Shown: positions 47,992-55,874 of the stretch, one piece after another
How the letters are laid out: each line of letters begins with the position of its first letter
Position numbering within the stretch: position 1 is the first letter of the stretch
Assembly (NCBI GenBank): GCA_005884685.1
Contig: VBAH01000019.1
Coordinates: 62,001-126,000 of the forward strand
DNA: 64,000 bases
Direction of reading: 5' to 3'
Source of the DNA: Alphaproteobacteria bacterium
GTDB lineage: Bacteria > Pseudomonadota > Alphaproteobacteria > Rhizobiales > Xanthobacteraceae
Translations under genes and position numbers: made by a program
The notes under the pieces: model-generated
Told to the model about the DNA's origin: nothing
The model's database searches: none
Seen by the model: the letters and a program-made list of their open reading frames with translations, nothing else

Positions 47992-50484
47992 TCAATTGAG
48001 CAGCGCGCGTTCGTCCATTCGTCCCTCGCCGCGGGCAAACTTGGACCTCATCAATTCCATCAGCTTGTCGGTATCAACCGGCTTGAGCGCGATGCTGAGT
48101 TCATGCTTCGCGATCGATTCGGTCACGGCCGATCTTATGTCCCCGGTGAGCACGATCGCCGGGGTCTTCCAGCCGACCGCGGCCCGCAACGCCTGAATGC
48201 TGTCGACGCCGTTCATCCGGCCGGGCAGGTTGTAGTCGGAGAGGATGAGGTCGAAGCGCATGCCTTTCTCGGTGACCAGAGTCAGCGCCTCGTTTCCGCT
48301 TGCCACGGATACGACATCCAGCCCTTCCGACTTCAACCACGACTCCAGCGCGGCCCGCACGGAGCCTTCATCTTCGATGATGAGCATCTTGCAGGAGAAC
48401 AGCGAGTTAAAGCCGTTCAACCGCACGCTGGGAGCACCGTCCGCTGTGCGCACTTCGCGGCCCAGCGGAACAACGACGGAGAAGCCCGAGCCCTTGCCCG
48501 GCGTGGAGCGCACGCTGACTTCGTGACCCAGCGTATTCCCTAGTCGCCGCACGATGGCGAGGCCCAAGCCAAAGCCGCCGGACTGTGCGTTCTGCGGGCC
48601 CTGAAAATATTCTTCGAAGATGTGAGGCAGGTGTTCCCCCATAATTCCGACGCCGCTGTCCCAGATTTCGATGCGGACATTGGCACCGTTGCGCCGGCAG
48701 CCCATCACGATCTTGCCGCGGTCGGTATAGCGGATCGCGTTGGAAAGCAGATTGCGGATCATCTCCTTGAGCATGCGTCTGTCGCTGTGGACCGTCAGTC
48801 GCGAGGGAACGAGGCGCCATTGCAAGCCTCGATCCGTTACGGCGTCGGCGAAATCGCACGCGAGCGCCTCAAAGATAAGGCTGACCGGAAAGTCGCTCTT
48901 GGCGGGGCGCAGGTTTCCAGCTTCGAGCCGATTGATGTCAAGCAGGCTCGACAGCATGTCGGTCATGGTCTCGAGCGCTCGGCCCATCCCCGCGATCGAC
49001 TTGTCTACCGCGCTGTCCCTGGCTTGCTGCTGCAGCGTCCCGCGCAACAGCTTCAACGTCTGCAATGGTTGACGCAGATCGTGGCTGGCCGCCGCAAGGA
49101 ATGCCGATTTCGCCTGGTTGGCGCGGTCTGCCGTTATTCGCGCCTCGGCCAATTCCTGTTCGAACAATTTCCGTTCGGTAATGTCGATCGTCAGACCCCT
49201 GATGCGGACAATTCGTCCCGCCCGGTCGAACTCCGCCTTCCCGCTCTCCTCCAGCCACATTTGCCTTCCGTCGGGCCGGCGATAGCGGAAATCAATGACG
49301 TAGGACGGAGAGTGGGCACGCAGGTCGCCCAGGCGTGCCTTGAAGCGAAGCTGGTCGTCCGCGTGCACCCGCTCGATGAAACTCTCGCCGGAAATCGCCT
49401 GGCTCGGATCAAGGCCGAGAATTTGGTCGACGTTTTCACTGCGTTGCGAGAAGCCGCTGCGAGCGTCCCAATCGAAAGCAATTGCTTGCCCGGCCTGCAA
49501 GGCATTCTGCAAACGCAGCGCACTCTCGGTGAGCAGGGTCACGTGCTTGCGTCGCTCGGAAAATAGAGCGCCGAGTACCAGGGCACAGAGCGCCGACGAA
49601 AGGATCACCGCCTGAGCGGTCAGAGTACGATATTCGGCGGGCAGGCTCGCGTCGCCGAAGAATCCGATATTGAAAGTCGTTACCGAAACGATGGTAACGG
49701 CGATGATGAACGCGGCCGCCGCCGAAAACACCGGGCTGCACCGTGCTGCGATCCACAGCAGGAGCGGGAAAATCGCGACGATCGCGACGTCGTCCCATGG
49801 AATATGCGGCGCGAAGAGGAAAAGCGAGCAGACCAAGGTCAGGGCGGCGAGGGCCAGGCCGCCCTCGGCCGTTTCCTCGACCGATGGCGGATCGTGCGTC
49901 GCCGCGAACAGGCCGATCAGGAACGGGGCGATCGTAATGACGCCGATTGCGTCGGAGGCGAACCAGTGCTGCCAGATTGTCAGTTCGGATGCCGTGGACT
50001 GGTGAAACAGGATGTAGCCGGTGGTACCGACAATTCCCGACATGATGCATCCGAGGATTGCCGCCACGACGAAACCGATCACACGCCGCAGCTGGTCGAG
50101 CACAAACGGGAAGCCGAAATACTTCTGGATCAGAAACGCGATCAGCAAGGCTTCGCCGGCGTTGGCCAATGCGAAAACCAGCGAACTCAGGGCGTTCCGG
50201 TCGCCGAGGAGGTTGGCCGCCACCGTTGCAGTCACCACCCCGACGATGACCGGCAGCCGCGCCGCGGGCCCGAGCCCGATGAGCACGCCTGCCGAAACAC
50301 CCGCTGCCGGCCAGAAGACCGCGACACCATCGGGCTGTGTGAGCAGGGCAAGCCCCAGGCGCGCCGACGCAAAGTACGCAATGCCGACCGCTAACGCGAG
50401 AACGATGGAGAGCGCCCATGGCGGAAGGAATTCAGCAAATGCAGGCGCACTTTGACTGACCTTCTGCGGCCAACTTTGTCGCAT
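47992..50484 (-). CDS. MASE1 hybrid sensor histidine kinase/response regulator
   Basis: An 830-residue membrane sensor. The N-terminal MASE1 region (about 30-290, roughly eight helices; GVAVFWPAAGVSAGVLIGLG) is followed by a PAS domain (GLDPSQAISGESFIERVHAD ... DITERKLFEQEL). HisKA follows, with the phospho-His in FLAAASHDLRQPLQTLKLL, then HATPase (IEIWDSGVGIMGEHLPHIFE; SGGFGLGLAIVRRLG). A C-terminal receiver domain has the acceptor Asp in FDLILSDYNLPGRMNG. The ATG at 50484 has AGAGG upstream; in-frame ATG codons up to 27 residues earlier exist. Signal and output partner unknown. Confidence 0.92.
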   Translation of the reverse strand: MRQSWPQKVSQSAPAFAEFLPPWALSIVLALAVGIAYFASARLGLALLTQPDGVAVFWPAAGVSAGVLIGLGPAARLPVIVGVVTATVAANLLGDRNALSSLVFALANAGEALLIAFLIQKYFGFPFVLDQLRRVIGFVVAAILGCIMSGIVGTTGYILFHQSTASELTIWQHWFASDAIGVITIAPFLIGLFAATHDPPSVEETAEGGLALAALTLVCSLFLFAPHIPWDDVAIVAIFPLLLWIAARCSPVFSAAAAFIIAVTIVSVTTFNIGFFGDASLPAEYRTLTAQAVILSSALCALVLGALFSERRKHVTLLTESALRLQNALQAGQAIAFDWDARSGFSQRSENVDQILGLDPSQAISGESFIERVHADDQLRFKARLGDLRAHSPSYVIDFRYRRPDGRQMWLEESGKAEFDRAGRIVRIRGLTIDITERKLFEQELAEARITADRANQAKSAFLAAASHDLRQPLQTLKLLRGTLQQQARDSAVDKSIAGMGRALETMTDMLSSLLDINRLEAGNLRPAKSDFPVSLIFEALACDFADAVTDRGLQWRLVPSRLTVHSDRRMLKEMIRNLLSNAIRYTDRGKIVMGCRRNGANVRIEIWDSGVGIMGEHLPHIFEEYFQGPQNAQSGGFGLGLAIVRRLGNTLGHEVSVRSTPGKGSGFSVVVPLGREVRTADGAPSVRLNGFNSLFSCKMLIIEDEGSVRAALESWLKSEGLDVVSVASGNEALTLVTEKGMRFDLILSDYNLPGRMNGVDSIQALRAAVGWKTPAIVLTGDIRSAVTESIAKHELSIALKPVDTDKLMELMRSKFARGEGRMDERALLN

Positions 50485-50708
50485 CAGAGGGCCTCTGCGG
50501 TAACGCTGGAGAGCGCTGGCGACAATAAGCCATCGCAATCTGCGGGCTAGCCCCATTCTTCGCATTTACCGAGGGATAGCCACATTATGCTTAGGGGTAA
50601 GATGCGAGGCTGCCAATGTTCGCGATGCGAAATCCAGCGACTTCAGCTTGATTCAAGATGAGCGACCGCCCGGTCGAGGGCGCCCGAACTCGCTGCGGGC
50701 ACAGTTTG

Positions 50709-51941
50709 CTAGTGGCCGCTCAGCACGAGCGTCTTGAACGGCAGCACGATCGCCTGCAGCCGCAGGATCAGCGCATGCACCAGCCCGAGCGCGTCGACCG
50801 CATGCAGCGCGACGCGCTTTGCCGTGCCGGTGCCCTCCGCGACGATCACGTCGTGATTGCTCGAATAGGCATTCGCGATGCAGGCGCTGCCGGGCGTCAC
50901 GCCGTCGAGCCCGCCCTTGTAGAGCGGCTCGAGGTACACCATCAGCGTTCCGGGCTTCACCGCGTTCTGCGCGTCGATCAGCTGCTCGCCGCCGCGGAAC
51001 TGGCCGGCCGCGATCACGTCCTGCACGTCGGTGACCACCATCGGAATGATGGCGAACGGCTTGGACACGCAGGTCACCTCGGCCGCCATGCCGGGCTTCA
51101 TGATCTGCGCCTCGATCTGGCCGAAGCCGGCCTGCAGGCTTTTCGTGCCCGCACCCTCCGGGATGAGCACGCCGGCGGGGCGCATCAGCGGATTGACGAT
51201 GTCGCCGACGCGCAGGAAGAACTGCTCCACCCGCCCGCTCACGCCCGCGCGGATCACGGTCTTGTCGAGCTCGACCTGCGCCTGCGCCAGCGCCGACGTC
51301 GCGCTCGCCTTTTCGGCCGGCAGCACGGTCGAGAGCTTGATCTCGGCCGCGCTCTTTCCGGCGGTCGCCGCCGCGACGCTGCCGGTCGCGGCATCGACGC
51401 GCACCTGCAGCTTCTCGATGTCGCGCGTCGGCACGATGCCGGGGTTGCGCCGATGCAGCTCCTGCTTGGTGTCGAGCTCGTCCTGCGCCTGCTGCAGGCT
51501 GCCTTTGGCCTCGCGCAACTGGCCTTCGGCCCTGGTGACCTCGGCCTGCGCCACCACCAGCGCCGCGTCGACCTCGATGATCTTGCGCCGCGCGGTCTCG
51601 ACCGCCGCCTCCTGCTTGGAGCTGTCCAGCCGGAAGAGCGGCGCGCCCGCGCTGACCGAGTCGGCCGTCTTGATGTAGATCTCGGCGACGCGCCCATTGG
51701 TCTCGGGGAGAATCGGCACGGTGCGGAAGAACAGCGTCGCCGCCATAGTGGAAGGGTGATTATAGAAGATTGTCGTGATCAGGCAGATCGTCAGGATCAG
51801 GCAGCCGGTGATGCCCCAGCGCAGCTCGAACCATACCGAGTAGAACGTGATCTCCTTGCCGATCCGGCGGCCCTGAACGAAGCGCCGAAACAGGAAGTCC
51901 GGCAGGATCGTCAGCATCGAGCAGAACATCAATTCAAGCAT
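50709..51941 (-). CDS. HlyD-family membrane fusion protein
   Basis: A 410-residue periplasmic adaptor anchored by one N-terminal transmembrane helix (ITGCLILTICLITTIF). A biotinyl-lipoyl-like half (VPILPETNGRVAEIYIKTAD) is followed by a long coiled coil (about 110-230) and a beta-barrel region (VIRAGVSGRVEQFFLRVGDI). Usually it pairs with an inner-membrane exporter and a TolC-type channel, but none is adjacent. Its ATG overlaps the end of the upstream membrane-protein gene by 8 bp, so those two act together. Confidence 0.88.
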   Translation of the reverse strand: MLELMFCSMLTILPDFLFRRFVQGRRIGKEITFYSVWFELRWGITGCLILTICLITTIFYNHPSTMAATLFFRTVPILPETNGRVAEIYIKTADSVSAGAPLFRLDSSKQEAAVETARRKIIEVDAALVVAQAEVTRAEGQLREAKGSLQQAQDELDTKQELHRRNPGIVPTRDIEKLQVRVDAATGSVAAATAGKSAAEIKLSTVLPAEKASATSALAQAQVELDKTVIRAGVSGRVEQFFLRVGDIVNPLMRPAGVLIPEGAGTKSLQAGFGQIEAQIMKPGMAAEVTCVSKPFAIIPMVVTDVQDVIAAGQFRGGEQLIDAQNAVKPGTLMVYLEPLYKGGLDGVTPGSACIANAYSSNHDVIVAEGTGTAKRVALHAVDALGLVHALILRLQAIVLPFKTLVLSGH

Positions 51942-52476
51942 GGGCGCGCTCCCGGCGTTTCGGCGGCGCGGCGCCATCGGCGCGCGCGGGCAGCGGCACG
52001 GGCGCTTCGCTCGGGCGGACCGCAGGCGTCGCCGCGTGCGCCGGCTCCTCGGTATGGGCGGTTTCGGGCGCCTCGACTTCGGGCAGCAGCTCCGGCGCGC
52101 CTTCGCCCGGCTTGAGGCCCGCGAGTTTTTCGGCCGAACCCGCGATGCGGTTGAGCGGCGTGCCGAAGTCCGGCAGATCGATCATCGCCAGCATCAGACC
52201 GATGAGCCAGAAGATGTGCTGGTGCGTGAACAGCGCGATCAGGCCGAGCACGGCGACGATCTCGAACTGCAGCTTGTGCCCGCGGTGCGCCATCCGCTCG
52301 GGCAGCGTGTGCAGTCGCAGGAACAGGATGCCGAACCCGAGTACCGAAATGCCCAGGATGACCGCCATAACCACCATCAGCACGTCGGTTTCGCCCGGCG
52401 CGGTGATGAACGACGGCAGATGCTCGGTGGCGGCGGGATGCGCTTCGACCGCGGGCAGCTGGGCTGCGGTACTCAT
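51934..52476 (-). CDS. Two-helix membrane protein paired with the HlyD-type adaptor
   Basis: A 180-residue protein with two or three hydrophobic helices (VLMVVMAVILGISVLGFGIL; FEIVAVLGLIALFTHQHIFW) and a Pro/Ala/Glu-rich cytoplasmic tail (PELLPEVEAPETAHTEEPAH). It is not assigned to a named family. GGAAAGGG precedes the ATG. The translational overlap with the HlyD-type gene resembles the small membrane protein plus HlyD pairs seen in many Proteobacteria (YiaW-YiaV type), which is inference. Confidence 0.75.
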   Translation of the reverse strand: MSTAAQLPAVEAHPAATEHLPSFITAPGETDVLMVVMAVILGISVLGFGILFLRLHTLPERMAHRGHKLQFEIVAVLGLIALFTHQHIFWLIGLMLAMIDLPDFGTPLNRIAGSAEKLAGLKPGEGAPELLPEVEAPETAHTEEPAHAATPAVRPSEAPVPLPARADGAAPPKRRERAHA

Positions 52477-52978
52477 GTCGGCCCTTTCCGAATTTGTGCG
52501 CGACAGGGCGCGCTCCACAGGCGCGCCGGCACGCGGCCGCCCCGGCGTTTGAATGTAGCCATTTGTCGGCCGGATTCTACCGGCCGCCACTACGCACCGA
52601 TAATGTCTCTCAGTTTAGAGCGTTATACTTGTTGATAATCGGACACTGGGTGCGACACCCGCTCTTGGTTTGCACCGATGGCACTTTTGTCCCAGGTCGG
52701 CTGCATGGAAACAAACGAGTCCCCGCGGGCTGTTAGCAGTAGTTGCGCAGCTGGACGCACGGGCCACAGATTTTGCGCCAATCAACATCTCTTGCTGTGT
52801 GTAGCATGAGCCGATTCATCGGCGGCTCGCTGCTTCATATGTTTTACCGGGCTGTGGCGCGCGCGTGCGCACCTTCGTCTAATCTGGATATATCAATTCC
52901 TCCTATCCGACGGCCCTTTCCGCCTATTATTTCCCCATAGGCGGTCGGCCTAAGAGATCGGAAGAAAAGGAGTCCAAG
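52477..52978. other. Divergent intergenic region, no gene recognised
   Basis: 502 bp between the membrane-protein gene (minus) and the Gly-rich gene (plus). Composition is AT-richer than the surroundings, especially 52590-52660 and 52870-52950. It should hold both promoters. Short open frames here lack ribosome sites and family features. Confidence 0.45.
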
Positions 52979-53428
52979 ATGCGCACAAAGATTCTTGCTG
53001 CTCTTGCTACCCTCGCGTTTGTGGCCGCGGTGAGCGTGCCTGAGACAGCGGACGCGCGATTTGGCGGCGGCGGATTTCGCGGCGGCGGCTTTGGTGGAGG
53101 CTTCCGCGGCGGCGCCGTTGGTTTCCGCGGTGGAATGGGCGGCTTCCGCGGCGGCTTTGCCGGCGGGCGGTTGGGAACGTGGGGCGGCGCCCGGCCGGGC
53201 TGGGGCGGCGGACGCTGGGCCGGCGCTGGCTGGGGCGGCGGGCGTTGGGCCGGCGCGGGTTGGCGTGGCGGCTACGGCGGTTACGGATATCGCCGCTGGG
53301 GAGCGCCGCTCCTCGGCGCGGCAGTCGGCCTCGGGTACGGCGCTGCGTCGTACTACCCCTACAGCTACGGCTACGACGCCGGTTATTACCCGTCGGCCTA
53401 CTCGAGCGGTTGCACCTGCGGTTACTGA
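52979..53428 (+). CDS. Secreted glycine-rich (RGG/FGG repeat) protein
   Basis: A 149-residue protein with a signal peptide (MRTKILAALATLAFVAAVSV, cleavage near residue 26). A low-complexity repeat of GGGFRGG and FRGGxGG units follows (about 28-65), then GRWAGAGWGGGRW repeats. The C-terminal part is hydrophobic/Tyr-rich and ends CTCGY. Such proteins are common in rhizobial envelopes; function is unknown. AAAAGGAG precedes the ATG. Confidence 0.75.
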   Translation: MRTKILAALATLAFVAAVSVPETADARFGGGGFRGGGFGGGFRGGAVGFRGGMGGFRGGFAGGRLGTWGGARPGWGGGRWAGAGWGGGRWAGAGWRGGYGGYGYRRWGAPLLGAAVGLGYGAASYYPYSYGYDAGYYPSAYSSGCTCGY

Positions 53429-53462
53429 ACGCCACACGGGGTTTAATCGCCCGTAGAGAGCA

Positions 53463-53490
53463 GGATGAGCCGGCGCAAGCCGGCTCATCC
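53463..53490. terminator. Strong convergent hairpin (bidirectional terminator candidate)
   Basis: GGATGAGCCGGC, loop GCAA, GCCGGCTCATCC: a perfect 12-bp stem capped by a GNRA tetraloop. It lies between the Gly-rich gene (plus) and the membrane-protein gene (minus). No long T run on either side. Confidence 0.65.
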
Positions 53491-53494
53491 GCGT

Positions 53495-54196
53495 TCAACG
53501 GCGGCGCGTTGGCATAGTCGGATGCCAACGATCCAATTTTGCCGAGACCTGGAAATTATCGCACAAGATATAGACGCTGATCATCAATACCCAGGCCGGC
53601 AGTACGGCAAAATTCCAGGAGATGAATTCACTGCCGAGCAGGAGCGCGAGCGCGCCGCCAAATCCCGCGAAGGCGAGCCACCGTGCGGCGATCCTGGTTT
53701 GGAGCACAATGGTCGAGGCTGATACCATGAAGACGCCGGCCATCTTGGCGGCATAAATGTTCGTGATGTTATAGGCGGCTGCGCGGGCAAAACGGAAGCT
53801 GGCCGAGCTCACGACATCGGCGGGGGCGTTCGCGAAAGCGATGACAATCGAGCCGAGCAACGCGGCACCGGCGAATAGCGTGGCCAGAAACAGGATTCCG
53901 CTGCCGAGGAAGACCGTCGCGAAGAAGCGATCTTCCTCCGCGCCCAGCCGGTCGCGCAGGACCCCGATGAACCAGAGAAAAGCCACGCCGGCGAAGGGTA
54001 CGAGGTTGATCGCGAGCCCAACCGTCCGCGTGCTGGTGGCGAGCCACTCGCCGGTATCGAGCGGATCCGCCGGCAACGAAATCCGCAGCAGGCCAAAGAT
54101 CAGGCCGAGGAGGATCGAAAACAGGATGCCTGCGATGGCAGCCGCTCTCGGCGTCCTGAGGCGGGCACGCGTGAAGCTCTGTTGCTCGGGCATCGG
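53495..54196 (-). CDS. Six-helix membrane protein, function unknown
   Basis: A 233-residue protein with about six transmembrane segments (AAAIAGILFSILLGLIFGLL, NLVPFAGVAFLWFIGVLRD, VFLGSGILFLATLFAGAALL and others). It is not recognised as a named family beyond a general membrane protein. The ATG giving MPEQQSFTRARLR is preferred over a GTG seven codons upstream. No operon partners. Confidence 0.7.
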   Translation of the reverse strand, partial: PMPEQQSFTRARLRTPRAAAIAGILFSILLGLIFGLLRISLPADPLDTGEWLATSTRTVGLAINLVPFAGVAFLWFIGVLRDRLGAEEDRFFATVFLGSGILFLATLFAGAALLGSIVIAFANAPADVVSSASFRFARAAAYNITNIYAAKMAGVFMVSASTIVLQTRIAARWLAFAGFGGALALLLGSEFISWNFAVLPAWVLMISVYILCDNFQVSAKLDRWHPTMPTRRR

Positions 54197-54344
54197 TGTG
54201 TAACCGCCGGGAGGCACCGGCTCATGCTAGTCGCACCATCCCGTCCGAGCGATTTGTCCGACCGTATAGCGTCGATATCCGAAAGATGAACGCCGCCGGC
54301 GCTTCGTATGCGGACGCGCGACCGCGGCGGTCGCCAAGCGGCAG

Positions 54345-54503
54345 CTAGCCGAAGAGAGAGGCAGCTCCGGCGAGGACGAGCACGAGCAGCGCGATGACGC
54401 AGTAGATCGCGAACTTGCGGTCGACCGGATGGGAACTGGAGGTTCGATCATGCCGTGGATCGGGCGCCCGGGTCGAGCCCGTGTGGCGAAAGGGCGTGTT
54501 CAT
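54345..54503 (-). CDS. Small single-pass membrane protein (52 aa)
   Basis: The reading frame starts MNTPFRHTGSTRAPDPRH. It ends with one transmembrane segment (KFAIYCVIALLVLVLAGAAS) and stops after LFG. A strong GAGGAGTG ribosome site sits six bases before the ATG. Hydrophilic Pro/Arg/His-rich N-terminus, about 30 residues. The good ribosome site and clean helix make it credible despite its size. Function unknown. Confidence 0.65.
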   Translation of the reverse strand: MNTPFRHTGSTRAPDPRHDRTSSSHPVDRKFAIYCVIALLVLVLAGAASLFG

Positions 54504-54626
54504 GAATGGCACTCCTCAACGAGCAATCCTGAGCAGACGAAGGCTGTGCCGGAATGACCGCTCCGCGAGTACACAATCTACAATGGTACGATGCGATGAT
54601 ACCCGTCTGTATGAATCCGCACATAC

Positions 54627-55346
54627 TCACGATTCAGTGAAACACGGATAGCCGCGAAAGATCGCTGCGCGCCGCTCATGAAGCGTGCGGTAGCATTCGC
54701 AGGCCATTGCTTCCAGCTTTGCCCGATTGCGGACTGTCAGTACCCCGCGCCGATAGTTGATTATGTCGTTCTCCTGCAGGGCGTGTGCGACTTCGGTCAC
54801 CCCACCCCGCAACACACCGAGTACGATCGCAAGATATTCCTGGGTGAGGGGGAAGGTATCCGCGCGGGCGTTGTCCTGCGCGGTCAACAGCCAACGGCAG
54901 CATCGTTCCTCGATATGATGCAGGCGATTGCAGGCGGCGATCTGCACCATTTGATTGAACGCGTATCGCGTATACCTGCCGATGAGGTCGCGCAGGGTAC
55001 TGTCTCGCTCGATCTCGCGCGCCAGGATGCTGCGCTTCAGCCGGAAGACCGCGCCCGGAATTTCCACGATGGCATCGACGACAGATCGGTTCAGGCCGAG
55101 CAGTGCGCCCGAAGCCACGATTCCTTCGATACCGACCTCCCCCACTTCGACGGCGCGGCCGTCGCTCATGTCCTTGATCAGAGACACCAGGCCGCCATTG
55201 ACGAAGAGAACAAATTCGACGGGCGCGTCCGCCTGCTCGAGGACCTCGCCTCGTGCGGTCTGGCGCCACTCCAATGCAGGCCACATGCGTTTCAGCGTTG
55301 CCTGCGGAAGCGACCGCAGTAAGAGATTTTCGACGGCCTCCGGCAT
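54627..55346 (-). CDS. Crp/Fnr-family transcriptional regulator
   Basis: A 239-residue regulator with an N-terminal cyclic-nucleotide-binding-type beta-roll (ALEWRQTARGEVLEQADAPV; GVEGI-like VGIEGIVASGALLGL) and a C-terminal Crp-type winged helix (FPLTQEYLAIVLGVLRGGVT EVAHAL). No N-terminal Cys cluster of Fnr type is visible, so the ligand is unclear. It is divergent from the PHA-synthase-like operon across 528 bp and is a candidate controller of it. The start at MPEAVENLLLRSL fits the family; an upstream ATG adds 23 unconserved residues. Confidence 0.87.
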   Translation of the reverse strand: MPEAVENLLLRSLPQATLKRMWPALEWRQTARGEVLEQADAPVEFVLFVNGGLVSLIKDMSDGRAVEVGEVGIEGIVASGALLGLNRSVVDAIVEIPGAVFRLKRSILAREIERDSTLRDLIGRYTRYAFNQMVQIAACNRLHHIEERCCRWLLTAQDNARADTFPLTQEYLAIVLGVLRGGVTEVAHALQENDIINYRRGVLTVRNRAKLEAMACECYRTLHERRAAIFRGYPCFTES

Positions 55347-55874
55347 CGAGCGGTTTCCGGCCCTTCCACACTCATTTGAGTACAACGCGGGTTTTGTTTT
55401 AAGGGGTGTTTCCAAAAAATCCGCCTACCGGCCGCGGCTTTTGCGCAAGCATGCTTGACCAGTTCCTACGCCGGCCCCGACTCTTTCAGATAAATTGGTG
55501 AGAGACCGCGTTGAACACGGCCTGGAGACACGACTTGGAGATTCGCGCACACGCGCCGCTATAACGGGAAGAACTTCACCGTGTGCGCCTCGCGGGAAGC
55601 GCCCCTGTGTGTGTCGGAGCGTCGCGCACTGCACGTGCCGAGCATGACGTCTGGACTTCTCAAAAACGTCCAACACCCCTTACGCCTAAGTACAGTTTTT
55701 TCCTGAGCGGGCGTGTGGCCCCCTGTCGATCAACGGGCCAACACCGCCGCTCGGTGGCAGGTCCATCGGCGGGGATTCGGCGCCGCACAGATCGGCAATC
55801 ACAGCCGCGCGCTGGGGTGCGATCTGTCGTTTCGAGGCTCTGGCGTCTCAGACCAATTGCTCGAGGGTGCTTGC
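55347..55874. other. Divergent regulatory region between crp-type gene and PhaC-like operon
   Basis: 528 bp without a supported gene. It contains the 12-bp palindrome CAAGCATGCTTG at 55446-55457, which could be an operator. No perfect Fnr/FixK box (TTG-N8-CAA) was found on scanning. Both promoters should lie here. Open frames running through it into the downstream gene lack ribosome sites before the ATG at 55875. Confidence 0.5.

Noticed and set aside
53040-53290. Short tandem repeats that could be taken for a CRISPR array
   Set aside because: They are in-frame GGxFRGG codon repeats of the secreted Gly-rich protein, with no spacers of uniform length.
55347-55874. Fnr/FixK box controlling the PhaC-like operon
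   Set aside because: Every TTG in the gap was followed by eye for TTG-N8-CAA and none matched; low-oxygen control remains inference from gene content.
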